Part shown: in pieces, positions 42,470-52,541 of the stretch
Position numbering within the stretch: the stretch's first letter is position 1
Layout of the letters: each line of letters opens with the position of its first letter
The notes under the pieces: model-generated
What the model was told of the DNA's origin: nothing
The model's database searches: none
What the model saw: the letters and a program-made list of their open reading frames with translations, nothing else
Assembly (NCBI GenBank): GCA_017428285.1
Contig: JAFRRE010000115.1
Span: 1 to 64,000 of the forward strand
Origin: Bacteroidales bacterium
Lineage (GTDB): Bacteria; Bacteroidota; Bacteroidia; Bacteroidales; F082
Reading direction: 5' to 3'
Length of the DNA: 64,000 bases
Program-made: the position numbers and the translations under genes

Positions 42470-42706
42470 ATGACAAATCTAGAACAATACAAGAACGCCT
42501 TCGTGGAAGGCCTTGAGATTCCCCTGGAGGAAGTTGAAAATGCTACCATGGACAGCGTGGACAAATGGGATAGCATCGGCCAGATGAGCCTGATCGCCGT
42601 CATCGAGGATGCCTTTGGATTCGAGTTTGAACCTGACGAGGTGATGGCTTTCAATTCCTATAATGCTGGTATTGAGATTCTTAAGAATCATAACATCGAA
42701 CTCTGA
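42470..42706 (+). CDS. acyl carrier protein
   Basis: 78 aa. DKWDSIGQMSLIAVIEDAFGFEFEPDEV carries the attachment Ser in a WDSI context. It differs clearly from the two SSL/SSV-type ACPs, so it may have a separate partner, probably the AMP ligase whose start overlaps its stop by 1 bp. Confidence 0.85.
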   Translation: MTNLEQYKNAFVEGLEIPLEEVENATMDSVDKWDSIGQMSLIAVIEDAFGFEFEPDEVMAFNSYNAGIEILKNHNIEL

Positions 42707-44100
42707 TGCTTTTTGATATTGAGCATAAACCGTCATCAGCCTTGGCCGCCATCGACGATGGGGGAGGCCAACTGACCTACGGGGAATTGCTGGCTTTGCG
42801 TTCGGAATTGGCATCGCGTCTTCCTGAACGTGAATTGGTGTTTTGCCTTTGTGAGAACCGGGTCGCCTCTTTGGCCGGATTCGTAGTCCTTTACGATTGT
42901 AAAGACGTATGTCTGCTGCTCAACGCCGCCATTGACCGCGGATTGCTTGACAAGCTTTACGAGACCTACCATCCGTCCTACTTCTGGATGCCGGAAAGCA
43001 AGAGCACTGACTTCGGTTTTGAGATCGTCTGCGATTACAAAGGCTATGTCCTTTGCCGTACTGGAGAAAAGGCCCCCGTGATGCATCCTGAGTTGTCGTT
43101 GTTGATGACGACCTCGGGAACGACGGGTAGCCCCAAACTGGTGCGTCACAAATACGGTAACGTTGAGAACAATGCCAGGAATGTGGCCAAGGCCTTTGGC
43201 TGGACACCTGAAGACCGTGGCATCATTGACTTGCCCATGCAATATACCATGGGCCTTAACGTGATTTGTAGCCATCTGCAAGCTGGCGCCACCGTGTTGT
43301 TGGTGGCTGTGAGCTTGATGAATCCCAAGTATTGGCAGTTCATCAAAGAACACCAAGGGACCAACTTCACAGGTGTGCCTTTCAGTTATGAGATCCTGAA
43401 TCGTCTTCGCTTCCAAAAGATGGACTTGCCCTACCTTACCACCATGGCAGAGGGTGGAGGCAAGCTCTCTGACACCTTGTTCGCTGCTTTCGCCAATTAC
43501 GCCAAAGAGAAGGGTAAGCGCTTTTTTGCCACCTTCGGGACGACGGAGACCACGGCTCGTCTGGCGTTCCTTGCCCCTGAACAGGCCACATCCCATATCG
43601 GCAGCATCGGCAAGGCCATCCCGGAAGGGAAGCTGTATCTCGTGGACGAGCATGGCGCTGAAATCAACCAACCTGGAATGGAAGGCGAGCTTATCTATGA
43701 AGGCCCCAATGTCACCATGGGCTATGCCACCTGCATCGAAGACCTGACCCAAGGGGATGAGTTCTGTGGTGTCTATCATACCGGTGACATCGCCAAGAAA
43801 GATGCGGACGGCTGTTTCTACATCGTCGGCCGCATGAAGCGTTTCCTGAAACTCTTTGGCCTTCGCGTCAGCCTTGACCAAAGTGAGCGCATCATTTCAG
43901 AGCATTTTGGCATCGAATGCGCTTGCACGGGTGATGATACAAAGATGAGGATCTACATTACGAAAGAGGACCTCAAAGACAAGGTGAAGAAACTGATTTC
44001 CGAAAAGACCGGTCTGATCTCCACTTCGTTCGAGGTGAACTGCATCGATGCCATCCCGAGGTTCGATTCCGGGAAGATAAACTATAAGCAATTGAATTAA
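42706..44100 (+). CDS. acyl-AMP ligase (AMP-binding enzyme)
   Basis: 464 aa. LMTTSGTTGSPKL is the P-loop-like A3 motif; FGTTETTARLAFL, YHTGDIAKKDADGCFYIVGRMKRFLKLFGLRVSL (A7-A8) and DSGKINYKQL (A10 Lys) follow. It activates a carboxylic acid and loads it on the adjacent ACP. It is shorter than typical 500+ aa ligases, with a reduced N-terminus and C-terminus. The acid may come from the dicarboxylate module further right. Confidence 0.88.
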   Translation: MLFDIEHKPSSALAAIDDGGGQLTYGELLALRSELASRLPERELVFCLCENRVASLAGFVVLYDCKDVCLLLNAAIDRGLLDKLYETYHPSYFWMPESKSTDFGFEIVCDYKGYVLCRTGEKAPVMHPELSLLMTTSGTTGSPKLVRHKYGNVENNARNVAKAFGWTPEDRGIIDLPMQYTMGLNVICSHLQAGATVLLVAVSLMNPKYWQFIKEHQGTNFTGVPFSYEILNRLRFQKMDLPYLTTMAEGGGKLSDTLFAAFANYAKEKGKRFFATFGTTETTARLAFLAPEQATSHIGSIGKAIPEGKLYLVDEHGAEINQPGMEGELIYEGPNVTMGYATCIEDLTQGDEFCGVYHTGDIAKKDADGCFYIVGRMKRFLKLFGLRVSLDQSERIISEHFGIECACTGDDTKMRIYITKEDLKDKVKKLISEKTGLISTSFEVNCIDAIPRFDSGKINYKQLN

Positions 44101-44104
44101 AAAC

Positions 44105-45163
44105 ATGGCTTTCTTAAAGATAGATAATGTGAATATCGCAGGCATTGCCGCCTGCGTTCCTCCAAAGATGGTGGAAAACAAAGACTCCGACTTGATCGAA
44201 GACAAGGAAGAGCTCAGAAGATATATTGAAACCACGGGCGTGGAACGTCGCTATATTGCCGAGGACGGCATTTGTTCCTCCGACCTATGTCTGTGCGCAG
44301 CGGAAAAACTGATCGCGGATGCCGGTTGGAACAAAGAAGAGATCGAGTGTCTCATCATGGTGACCCAGACCCCTGACTATATCTTTCCTGCTACCGCTTG
44401 CATTCTGCAACAACGGTTGGGATTATCCCAAAACTGCTTGAGTTTCGACATCACCATGAGTTGTCCCGGTTGGATTTATGGCCTTTCGGTGATGTCGTCG
44501 ATGATGAGTGCCGGAAACTTGAAAAAAGGATTGCTGTTGGTGGGGGAGACCTCTACCAAGGCGAAGTCGCCCTACGATCGCGTGAACCTGTTGGCTGGTG
44601 ACGCCGGAACCGCCACCTTGCTGGAGTTCAAGGAAGGTGCCAAACCGATGATGTTCAGCATGCACTCCGACGGAGAGAACTACAGGTCCTTGATCATTCC
44701 TGATGGTGGCTATCGTAATCCGGTGACTCCAGCCTCGTTTGAATACCATCTCTGCAAAGACGGTATCATGCGTAACCGTTTGAATGCAGATATGCAGGGC
44801 GACGACATCCTTTCGTTTGCCATGCATACCGCCCCGAAGTGTATCAAAAACTTGTTGGAACACTATGAGATATCCAAGGAAGACATCGACTATTTCTTGA
44901 TTCATCAAGCCAACAAAATGATCAACAAGTTGATACAAAAACGCATGAAGGTCGAGGATGAGCGTTGCCCCTATAATATCGCAGACTTTGGGAACACCTC
45001 TTCCACCAGTATTCCGCTGATGATTGTTAGTAAACTGAAGAATGACATTGTAGGCAAGAAGGTGGTGGCCTGTGGTTTCGGCACCGGCCTGGCTTGGGGC
45101 GCCCTATACTTTGAGCCTGACAATGCGATGAAGGTGATTGATTTGCTGCACTATTCATTATAG
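44105..45163 (+). CDS. beta-ketoacyl-ACP synthase III
   Basis: 352 aa. The complete triad is Cys120 (TMSCPGWIYG), His267 (HQAN) and Asn297 (FGNTSS). MAFLKIDNVNIAGIAACVP aligns with the start of the 8965 protein (MAFLQYEGVGITAMSAAVP), and the Cys falls at the same residue number, so they are paralogues. It extends or starts an acyl chain on one of the ACPs. It is 4 bp before the flippase gene. Confidence 0.88.
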   Translation: MAFLKIDNVNIAGIAACVPPKMVENKDSDLIEDKEELRRYIETTGVERRYIAEDGICSSDLCLCAAEKLIADAGWNKEEIECLIMVTQTPDYIFPATACILQQRLGLSQNCLSFDITMSCPGWIYGLSVMSSMMSAGNLKKGLLLVGETSTKAKSPYDRVNLLAGDAGTATLLEFKEGAKPMMFSMHSDGENYRSLIIPDGGYRNPVTPASFEYHLCKDGIMRNRLNADMQGDDILSFAMHTAPKCIKNLLEHYEISKEDIDYFLIHQANKMINKLIQKRMKVEDERCPYNIADFGNTSSTSIPLMIVSKLKNDIVGKKVVACGFGTGLAWGALYFEPDNAMKVIDLLHYSL

Positions 45164-45166
45164 AAG

Positions 45167-46705
45167 ATGTCCGAACACAAGCAAAATACAAAACTGATGG
45201 CCAAGAATTCGGCCTTCATGTATATCAACATGGCCATCCGTATGCTTGTGGGATTGTACACCACGCGTGTCATCCTTCAAGCGTTGGGTGCCGAAGACTT
45301 CGGCATCTATAATGTGGTCGGTGGTTTTGTGGCGATGTTTTCTTTCATCTCCACTACTATGTCTTCTGCATCGATGCGCTTCTTCGCGTATGAGATTGGC
45401 AGGGGAGATATGAAGAAACTCAATGACTATTTCAACCAGACCATCCTATGCTACCTTCTGTTGGTTGCATTGTTATATGTAGTCTTCGAGAGTTTTGGAA
45501 TTTGGTTTGTCAATAACAAGTTGGTTATCCCTGACAATAGGATGCATGCGGCGAATTGGATCTTCCAGTTTGCCATCCTCACTTTTGCCTTTCACATGAT
45601 GGAGGTTCCATTTTCAGCGATGGCGGTGGCCAAAGAGAGAATGGTTACCTACGCCATTGTGGGACTGATTGATGCGTTCTTGAAACTGGGGATTGTTTTC
45701 GTGTTGTTGCATTTGAATGGCGATAAGTTGATTATCTATGCCATCATGCTGACCGTTATTTCAATGTGCAATTTCCTGTTCTATGTTATCTTCTGTCGTG
45801 TCAAATTCAAAGAAGAGACTAGAGTCAAACTGTTTTTCAACAAAGGCATGTTTAAGGAGATTGTTTCCTATTCAGGATGGTCGTTGTTTTGGACTTTGGC
45901 CAATGTGGCAAGAAGTCAGGGTATCAATATCGTTTTGAACATGTTCTTCACTCCGGTGGTGAACGCAGCACGAGGTGTTGCATATCAGATTAATAGTGCT
46001 GTAAACCAATTTGTTACAAGTTTTTATCAAGCGGTTCGTCCTCAGGTCACAAAACTGTCTGCCCAGCACGAATACAACAAGATGAAGAACCTGGTCTATA
46101 GTTCCTCGGTCATCAGTTTTTGTTTGGTGATGCTGGTGGCGATTCCCATCCTGATCAAAACACCTTATATCCTATCGCTGTGGTTGAAGGAAGTGCCGGA
46201 ATATACCGCGGTGTTTACCCGATTGGTGATTGTGGTGGCCATGATTGACACCTTGGGCCACCCATTGACCACGGCAGTTTGTTCCACGGGGAAGATCAAA
46301 TGGTTCCATATTGTGACAGGTAGTTTGCTGCTGTTGACCTTGCCGATTGGTTATCTGTTGCTCAAAATGGGTATGGAACCCAATGTTGTTTTTATTGTGT
46401 CAATTATCATGTCGTCGTGTGCACAGATTTCCCGTATGGTCTTCATGCACTCGATGTTTGGCTTTGAAATCAAAGAGTACTGCATGAAGGTGCTGCTTAA
46501 GGTTGCGCTGATTCTCGTTGTAACCTATGGCTTAACCAGAATGGTCTCCTATTGGCTGGATGACTCGTTCTTGACCTTGGTGTTGGTGTGTGTCGTCTCA
46601 TGGGTTTGTACGTTGGTGTTGTGCTTTTATGTGGGGTTGTCAAAAAACGCCAGAATGGCGGCGAAGCATTATGTATTAAAGATTATTCGTAAAAAAAGTA
46701 AATAA
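45167..46705 (+). CDS. Wzx-type flippase (MATE/PST superfamily)
   Basis: 512 aa with 12-14 predicted membrane helices. The N-terminus (MAKNSAFMYINMAIRMLVGLYTTRVIL, then LGAEDFGIYNVVGG) is typical of Bacteroidales 'lipopolysaccharide biosynthesis' flippases. It moves the finished undecaprenyl-linked repeat unit across the inner membrane. A polymerase-like gene follows, so the operon appears Wzx/Wzy-dependent. Confidence 0.85.
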   Translation: MSEHKQNTKLMAKNSAFMYINMAIRMLVGLYTTRVILQALGAEDFGIYNVVGGFVAMFSFISTTMSSASMRFFAYEIGRGDMKKLNDYFNQTILCYLLLVALLYVVFESFGIWFVNNKLVIPDNRMHAANWIFQFAILTFAFHMMEVPFSAMAVAKERMVTYAIVGLIDAFLKLGIVFVLLHLNGDKLIIYAIMLTVISMCNFLFYVIFCRVKFKEETRVKLFFNKGMFKEIVSYSGWSLFWTLANVARSQGINIVLNMFFTPVVNAARGVAYQINSAVNQFVTSFYQAVRPQVTKLSAQHEYNKMKNLVYSSSVISFCLVMLVAIPILIKTPYILSLWLKEVPEYTAVFTRLVIVVAMIDTLGHPLTTAVCSTGKIKWFHIVTGSLLLLTLPIGYLLLKMGMEPNVVFIVSIIMSSCAQISRMVFMHSMFGFEIKEYCMKVLLKVALILVVTYGLTRMVSYWLDDSFLTLVLVCVVSWVCTLVLCFYVGLSKNARMAAKHYVLKIIRKKSK

Positions 46706-46722
46706 TAGGAACTTGAGATTAC

Positions 46723-47979
46723 ATGAAGAATAAACCATTGTTTTATTTCTATGCATTTTCGGTAATCTTGATGATGTGCTATTCTAACAATATGCTGTTT
46801 ACATGGTATATTCCTAGAATGGTTATCATCGTCTTGAGTATTATTGCCCCGTTAATGTACATGAGTTTCACAAAATGTGATAACCGTGTTCCCAACGTGT
46901 TTTTATGTTTATTATGGGCAATAATCATCATGTATGTGGTGTTTACTCGAAGGATCTTTTCCTTTATTTCTTTGTTTAGGAAAATCGGTGAGTTATTGTG
47001 CGTGATATCCGTCATTCTATTGCCATCCGAACAAAAGAAAGAATTGTTGAGGATCGTCACGCTATGCTTGACAATCATTATAGCGATCTCATTGGTCCCT
47101 TGGATTCTTTACCTTTTAGGGGTACCCTTGCCTCACTCAGGACCGATACTGTTGGAGAATGGTTTCCACTGGGTCATGAATTACTACTTCTTCTTGTCTG
47201 GTGAGGAGCTCAACCCGTTAAAGTTCCCTCGTTTTCGTGGTATGTTCATTGAAGCAGGGCAAATTGCAACCGTTTGTGTGTTCTTGTATTTTGCCAATAA
47301 TAAAAAGCTGCGTCTATGGCAGAAAATCACACTGATTGCCGCTATTGTCCTTTCATTCTCCTTGGCTGCATATTTGACTTTCATGCTCTGTTTTGCTCTT
47401 ACTATCATTTTAAACCCCAGAAACAAATTCAAAATCATATCAACGGGTTTGCTTTTTGCAGTAGTCATAGGTGTATTGTCATACTTCAACAATCCCCAAC
47501 ATCAAAACAATGCATTCTATAATCTGATTGTTGAACGATTGTTGTATGATGAAGAGAAAGGAATCGCCGGAAACAACCGGTCGTCGGAATATGTGGAATA
47601 CCGGTATGAACAGCTGATGAACTCAAAAGACAAATATATAGGACTTGGAAGGGAATTGAATTCAGCCTTTAGGACCAATGACAACTGGACGAATGATAGT
47701 TCGGGTATTAGGAAATTCATTATTTGGAATGGACTCATCGGAACGGCATTGGTCTTTTTGTATATGTTGGTACTCCTTCTCCAACACAGGTCATACGGTT
47801 CTTTCGTGATTTGGGTTTGTGTGGTTGCCAACTTCTTAGTCCGAGATTTGTTGTTGACCCCAATGTGGATGATCATAACCATATTAGGTGTATTTGTATT
47901 GCATCTTGACCGTTTGGAACAGAACGAAGAAGAAGCAGTAGAAGAAGAAACAAAAGAAGAAGCGTTAGTAACGCAATAG
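46723..47979 (+). CDS. Wzy-like polymerase / O-antigen ligase-family membrane protein
   Basis: 418 aa with about 10-11 hydrophobic segments and a larger polar loop near residues 270-330 (NNRSSEYVEYRYEQLM, then GLGRELNSAF), as in Wzy proteins. Sequence is poorly conserved in this family; topology and the position after Wzx support the call. The C-terminus is very acidic (EEEAVEEETKEEA). It would link repeat units in the periplasm. A ligase is the alternative. Confidence 0.65.
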   Translation: MKNKPLFYFYAFSVILMMCYSNNMLFTWYIPRMVIIVLSIIAPLMYMSFTKCDNRVPNVFLCLLWAIIIMYVVFTRRIFSFISLFRKIGELLCVISVILLPSEQKKELLRIVTLCLTIIIAISLVPWILYLLGVPLPHSGPILLENGFHWVMNYYFFLSGEELNPLKFPRFRGMFIEAGQIATVCVFLYFANNKKLRLWQKITLIAAIVLSFSLAAYLTFMLCFALTIILNPRNKFKIISTGLLFAVVIGVLSYFNNPQHQNNAFYNLIVERLLYDEEKGIAGNNRSSEYVEYRYEQLMNSKDKYIGLGRELNSAFRTNDNWTNDSSGIRKFIIWNGLIGTALVFLYMLVLLLQHRSYGSFVIWVCVVANFLVRDLLLTPMWMIITILGVFVLHLDRLEQNEEEAVEEETKEEALVTQ

Positions 47980-47989
47980 ATTTCTAAAA

Positions 47990-49564
47990 ATGAACGTATT
48001 CTACATTTGTTGTATTGCAGACCCATTTCTGGAAGTTGCAAAACGTCTGCAAAAGGAACATGGGTTGAATCCTGTATATTGGATTGCCGACAAGGCCACG
48101 ATAAAGGAAGGGGACAATACCGAGCAATTGCTTAAGGAAGCCTTCCCTGATTGTATCTATCACGAGTATTATAGTGCTTGGCATGGCGTTTTCCCAAAAG
48201 AGATTGAGGAGATCGCCAATGATACTTATGTGGATGTGGATCTATTGAGACGGTTTTCTTCTGAAGAGATGCAGTCCTTCACCATGATGAACCGCTTGGA
48301 TTATGACAGGAAGAGCTTCAACTATATGGAGCGTGAGCGGTTCTATATCCGTTTGGTGAAGTGCTGGTCGGCCTGTTTGGACCTGTTAAAACCTGATCTT
48401 GTAGTGGCGGCCAGAATACCACATCGGGTGTTCGACTATGTTTTGTATCTGTTGTGCCAGTATCGCAACATCCCCATGGTATCGTTTGAGTTCTCGGGGT
48501 CGTTCAAAAGGCTCTTGTTGTTGGATGAATTCTCGGATCCAGGTAGAATCCCCTCAATTCTCAAAGAAAGGTTTGATTATTATCTTGCCCAAAATAATCT
48601 TGACGAAAACAACTTGCCGGAAGACATCCTTGCGAATTATACTAGAACGAGATCGAATTACAAGGTCGCTCGTCCCGTATATATGAAAAAACATGATGCT
48701 CAGAACAAGCAGATCCTCAATCCGTTCTTCCTCATCAAAAGGTTTTTTACATCGAATCATTTCTTCGGTAAAAAAAGCATCTTTGTCAAGGGGTCTAAAA
48801 CCAAGATCTACAAGAACCGTAAATATGGTATTGAGCACGCTGGTTTTGCCTTGTTGGACTGGTATCCCATGATATTCGCCGCCAATCGTTTTAGGAAAAA
48901 GCTGAGGGCTTTGTACGGTGAGTTGGCTAAACCTGTGGACACAAGTGTTCCTTATATCGTTCTCTATTTGCACTATCAACCGGAATCAACCACTTCGCCT
49001 AGGGGAGATATCTTTACAAACCAACAGCTTTGTATCGAAACGCTTTTGAAACACACCCCGGAGAATTGCATGATCTATGTCAAGGAACATCCGACGCAAT
49101 TCATGAGCCATACCCTGGGCCAAACCAGCCGCATTGTTGATTTTTACAAAGATTTGAGCAAGTATTCCCGCGTGCGGTTGGTCCCCCTTGAAATGGATTC
49201 GTTTGCAATCATGCAAAATGCCAAGGCCGTGGTCACTGTTGCAGGTACCGTGGGTTGGGAGGCGCTGTTGCATCATAAACCTGTGATTGTTTTCGGTTTG
49301 TGCTGGTATGAAGCCATGAAGGGTGTCTTGAGGGTTTACGATGAGGAATCAGCCTCCAAGATTACTCCCTTCATTGAATCCTATCAGTATGACGAACATG
49401 CAATCTTGGCCTATCTGTTTGCCATATCAGACCTGTCATTCATTGCCTATCACTATGACGGCTTCCAGAATAACAAGGTGATCGCCAAAGAGGATTGCGT
49501 GAATAACATGGTTCAGGCTTTGGAACGTTATCTAGCTTCAAAAAATCTTATAAATCCAGTATAA
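47990..49564 (+). CDS. capsule polysaccharide synthesis-type glycosyltransferase
   Basis: 524 aa. The C-terminal half (MIYVKEHPTQF, VRLVPLEMDSFAIM, AVVTVAGTVGWEALLHHKPVIVFG) has the KEHP and TVxGTxGxEAL motifs of the KpsC/KpsS capsule-synthesis family. Proteins with this fold transfer Kdo or other sugars from CMP donors. With CMP-Pse made in the same operon, a Pse transferase is an attractive guess. No membrane segment. Confidence 0.75.
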   Translation: MNVFYICCIADPFLEVAKRLQKEHGLNPVYWIADKATIKEGDNTEQLLKEAFPDCIYHEYYSAWHGVFPKEIEEIANDTYVDVDLLRRFSSEEMQSFTMMNRLDYDRKSFNYMERERFYIRLVKCWSACLDLLKPDLVVAARIPHRVFDYVLYLLCQYRNIPMVSFEFSGSFKRLLLLDEFSDPGRIPSILKERFDYYLAQNNLDENNLPEDILANYTRTRSNYKVARPVYMKKHDAQNKQILNPFFLIKRFFTSNHFFGKKSIFVKGSKTKIYKNRKYGIEHAGFALLDWYPMIFAANRFRKKLRALYGELAKPVDTSVPYIVLYLHYQPESTTSPRGDIFTNQQLCIETLLKHTPENCMIYVKEHPTQFMSHTLGQTSRIVDFYKDLSKYSRVRLVPLEMDSFAIMQNAKAVVTVAGTVGWEALLHHKPVIVFGLCWYEAMKGVLRVYDEESASKITPFIESYQYDEHAILAYLFAISDLSFIAYHYDGFQNNKVIAKEDCVNNMVQALERYLASKNLINPV

Positions 49565-49566
49565 AA

Positions 49567-50463
49567 ATGAATTACTACACCATGCCAGAAACGCGCGCGT
49601 TTCTTGAAAGTATAGGAATGCCTGGGGGCGACTTGTATGACCTCCCGACATCGGAAAAACGCTTCCCCGATGGAGGCCAGTATCGTTTTGAGGTTCCGGG
49701 CATTCAAGGCCCTGGTCCCATGAAGGCCCTGCTTGAGGCCCTTGACGATTACGGCATCCAGATTCACCGGGTGACCCAGACCAAGGGTATCATGTTCCTC
49801 ACCGACGATGAAATCGGCAAGATGGTGGAATATGCCCAGCAATGGAAAGTCCAGCTCATCTTGGCTTGTGGACCTCGTGCCACCACCGACACCTCGGCTT
49901 CCGTAAAGACCGAGGAGGGCCAACGTATGGGTTATCGCCTGCGCGGCGAAGAACAGATTGCCCGCGGTATCGAAGAGATCCGCAGAGGCGCACGCTTGGG
50001 AGTGCGTGGCTTCCTCGTTTATGACGAGGGACTGCTTTGGGCCTTGGGCGAAGCCAGAAAGAAAGGTTTCATCCCTGCAGATTGCCACTTCAAGGTGAGC
50101 GCCCATAGCGGCCACGGCAACCCGTGCTCAGCACATCTGTTGGAGACCTTGGGCGCCGACTCCATCAATCCGGTACGCGACATCCAAATCCAGATGCTTG
50201 CCGCCATGCGCGCAGCCATCAATGTGCCGATTGACTTGCATACCGAGAATCCTAAATCGAGTGGAGGCTTCATCCGTCACTACGAGGTGCCTGACTTCAT
50301 CCGTGTAGCTGCCCCCGTCTATCTGAAGACCGGCGGTTCTGTCGCTGCCAACCATAGCTACGACACTACTGAGAAAGAAGCCAAACAGCGCGCTAAGCAA
50401 GTCAGCCTCGTCAAGAGAGTAATTGATGCTTATTATCCCAGTGCAGTTGCTTCCCCTAAATAA
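49567..50463 (+). CDS. TIM-barrel-like enzyme of unknown function
   Basis: 298 aa, no signal. Alternating strands and helices with conserved-looking polar motifs (VTQTKGIMFLTDDE, LACGPRAT, VRGFLVYDEGLLW, HFKVSAHSGHGNP, VPIDLHTENP) suggest a TIM barrel with several acidic and His residues at strand ends. I cannot name the family with confidence; it recalls U32 peptidase-like proteins. It lies at the start of the dicarboxylate genes, 2 bp after the capsule-type gene, and probably serves that pathway. Confidence 0.5.
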   Translation: MNYYTMPETRAFLESIGMPGGDLYDLPTSEKRFPDGGQYRFEVPGIQGPGPMKALLEALDDYGIQIHRVTQTKGIMFLTDDEIGKMVEYAQQWKVQLILACGPRATTDTSASVKTEEGQRMGYRLRGEEQIARGIEEIRRGARLGVRGFLVYDEGLLWALGEARKKGFIPADCHFKVSAHSGHGNPCSAHLLETLGADSINPVRDIQIQMLAAMRAAINVPIDLHTENPKSSGGFIRHYEVPDFIRVAAPVYLKTGGSVAANHSYDTTEKEAKQRAKQVSLVKRVIDAYYPSAVASPK

Positions 50464-50488
50464 ACCCCAACACTATTACTATAGTTTT

Positions 50489-51478
50489 ATGGAAAAAGTG
50501 CGTGATGCCAGATTCGACACACTAAAAGGATTCCTTATGCTTTCAGTGGTGTTTGGCCATTTCTTTAGCCATAATACGACCCATGGACTGGTAAGTGAAA
50601 CCATCGCTAACTTCATTTACTCGTACCACATGCCTTTGTTTGTTTTTGTTTCTGGCTATTTCACCAAAAACAAAAAGGTAGTGAGAGGCATACTGCGTCT
50701 ATTGGAAACCTATGTGGTTTATCAATTGATAAAGGGGTTGCTGGGATCTCATTCAATCATGGAGATGCTAGTAGAACCCAGACCGATGTTGTGGTATTTG
50801 TTGGCCTTGATCTATTGGAGGTTGTTGTATTATGGAATAGAAAGCATTGGTGCTAAGGTGTCATGGCGTATTATAGTGGTTTTCATACTCTTATCTCTTG
50901 GGGCTGGATTCCTGCCCTCTGTGGGTCGTGAGTTCGCCCTTAGTCGATCCATCTTCTTCGCACCGTTCTTTTTCCTGGGGATTCTTGCCCAAAAAATACA
51001 AATTATCGATGTGGTCAAAGAAAAGGTGGGCTTTAAAACAGGGGTAATTGTTTTGGTGGTTGCCCTTGTCCTTGCCGCTGTCTTCGCCTATACAAAGATT
51101 AGAGTCAGAAGCGTTTTTGCCGGAACATCTCATTATCCGCTGGATAGTCAATGGATCTACATGCTGGCAAGATTGATTAATTATTTTACGGCTGTCGTTA
51201 TTTCCATTGCATTTATCCGCGTGTTCTCCTTTGAAAACAAAGTCATGGGCAATATCGGAAAGGATAGCCTGAAGTATTACATGTTCCATGGATTGTTCTT
51301 GATGGGCGTTGAGTTCTTGCATTTGCCATGGTCAACGCTACTTGCATTCCTTTACGGAACCGTGGTGACCATCGTCATCTATTTGTTCAACAAGACGTGG
51401 CTGTCTGATTTTGCAGTCACCCCGATAAGTTTTATCATTGATAAGATAAACGCAAAAAAATTGAAAAACAATGGCTGA
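50489..51478 (+). CDS. acyltransferase-3-type membrane protein
   Basis: 329 aa from ATG 50489; an upstream in-frame ATG (50423) lies inside the previous gene. The start RFDTLKGFLMLSVVFGHFF has the R-x10-H signature of acyltransferase family 3, followed by about 9-10 membrane helices and YHMPLFVFVSGYF. It transfers acyl groups from cytoplasmic donors to sugars at or across the membrane. It resembles fucose 4-O-acetylase-type proteins. It overlaps the next gene by 8 bp. Confidence 0.8.
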   Translation: MEKVRDARFDTLKGFLMLSVVFGHFFSHNTTHGLVSETIANFIYSYHMPLFVFVSGYFTKNKKVVRGILRLLETYVVYQLIKGLLGSHSIMEMLVEPRPMLWYLLALIYWRLLYYGIESIGAKVSWRIIVVFILLSLGAGFLPSVGREFALSRSIFFAPFFFLGILAQKIQIIDVVKEKVGFKTGVIVLVVALVLAAVFAYTKIRVRSVFAGTSHYPLDSQWIYMLARLINYFTAVVISIAFIRVFSFENKVMGNIGKDSLKYYMFHGLFLMGVEFLHLPWSTLLAFLYGTVVTIVIYLFNKTWLSDFAVTPISFIIDKINAKKLKNNG

Positions 51479-52523
51479 TCAAGTAACCGTTACAATAGAT
51501 AGTTTGAAGCAAGTCGTATTGGAGACGCTTGCTAAGGTCGGAGTTTCGAATGATGATGCACTAATCATCCTTGACACAATCCTATTTGCCAATCGTCGCG
51601 GTGTCGCCACCCATGGTGTCGGACGTCTGCCGCTCTATGTTCATAAAATAGCTGCTGGTCATTATGATCCAAAGAACGACATCAAGATCCTGATGGATAA
51701 TGCGGCGTATGCCTTGTTGGATGCGCAGAATGGTTTCGGCCAAGTGGTGGCCTACAAAGCGACAAAAATGGCTATTGAAAAAGCCAAAAAGTATGGCGTT
51801 TCCGTGGTGGGGGTGCGCAACAGCAACAACTTTGGGACTGCCGGTTATTTTGGCGACATGGCTGCACGTGAAGGATGCGCTGCCATGGTGTATGCCAATG
51901 CAGCTCCTGCCATAGCTCCAACGGGTGGGAACAAAACCATTTTCGGCACCAATCCCTTATGTTATGCCTTCCCCGGTATGGATGACTATGATCCGATTTT
52001 GCTGGATATGGCAACTACCATTGCGGCTCGAGGCAAGATCCGTTTGGCGGCTAAGAATGGCGAAAAGATACCTATGGACTGGGCTATAGGTCCCGATGGA
52101 CAACCCACCGATGATCCGAATGTCGCCTTGAAAGGCTCCCTGCTTCCTATCGGCGGCTACAAGGGCTATGGCTTAAGCATGTTTGTCGATATCTTCGCTG
52201 GTATGTTAACGGGTTCAAAGTTTGCGGGCGAGGTGAAAAACCTCAGCAAGATGGATGAAGATTCCGGTAATGGACATCTATTCGTTTTGATTGATGTTGA
52301 TAAGTTTATGACCGCTGAAGAGAAGCGGGAAAGAATCGAACATTTCCATAACGCCGTGAAAGCCTGCGGCGATGAAGGCAAGGTGTTTATGCCTGGAGAG
52401 ATAGAATACAACAAGCTCAGGGAATCCAATTCATCTGTAAAAATCAGTGCCAAACAATTTGAAGACGTCAACGCCGTAGCCGAGGAAGTTGGAGCAACTT
52501 ACCGTCTCAGGGCATTGGAGTAA
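51471..52523 (+). CDS. Ldh-family malate/lactate/sulfolactate dehydrogenase
   Basis: 350 aa. RRGVATHGVGRLPLYV carries the catalytic His of the family; VGVRNSNNFGTAGYFGDMAA, GTNPLCYAFPG and GGYKGYGLSMFVDIFAG are characteristic. It oxidises or reduces a 2-hydroxy acid with NAD(P). Next to CitE-like, PrpD-like and fumarase genes, malate or a substituted malate is the likely substrate. Confidence 0.85.
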   Translation: MADQVTVTIDSLKQVVLETLAKVGVSNDDALIILDTILFANRRGVATHGVGRLPLYVHKIAAGHYDPKNDIKILMDNAAYALLDAQNGFGQVVAYKATKMAIEKAKKYGVSVVGVRNSNNFGTAGYFGDMAAREGCAAMVYANAAPAIAPTGGNKTIFGTNPLCYAFPGMDDYDPILLDMATTIAARGKIRLAAKNGEKIPMDWAIGPDGQPTDDPNVALKGSLLPIGGYKGYGLSMFVDIFAGMLTGSKFAGEVKNLSKMDEDSGNGHLFVLIDVDKFMTAEEKRERIEHFHNAVKACGDEGKVFMPGEIEYNKLRESNSSVKISAKQFEDVNAVAEEVGATYRLRALE

Positions 52524-52541
52524 AACAAATAAGTACATTTT

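Noticed and set aside
42736..43881. 381-codon open frame on the minus strand
   Set aside because: Opposite the AMP ligase, which has all expected core motifs. No recognisable domain on the minus strand.
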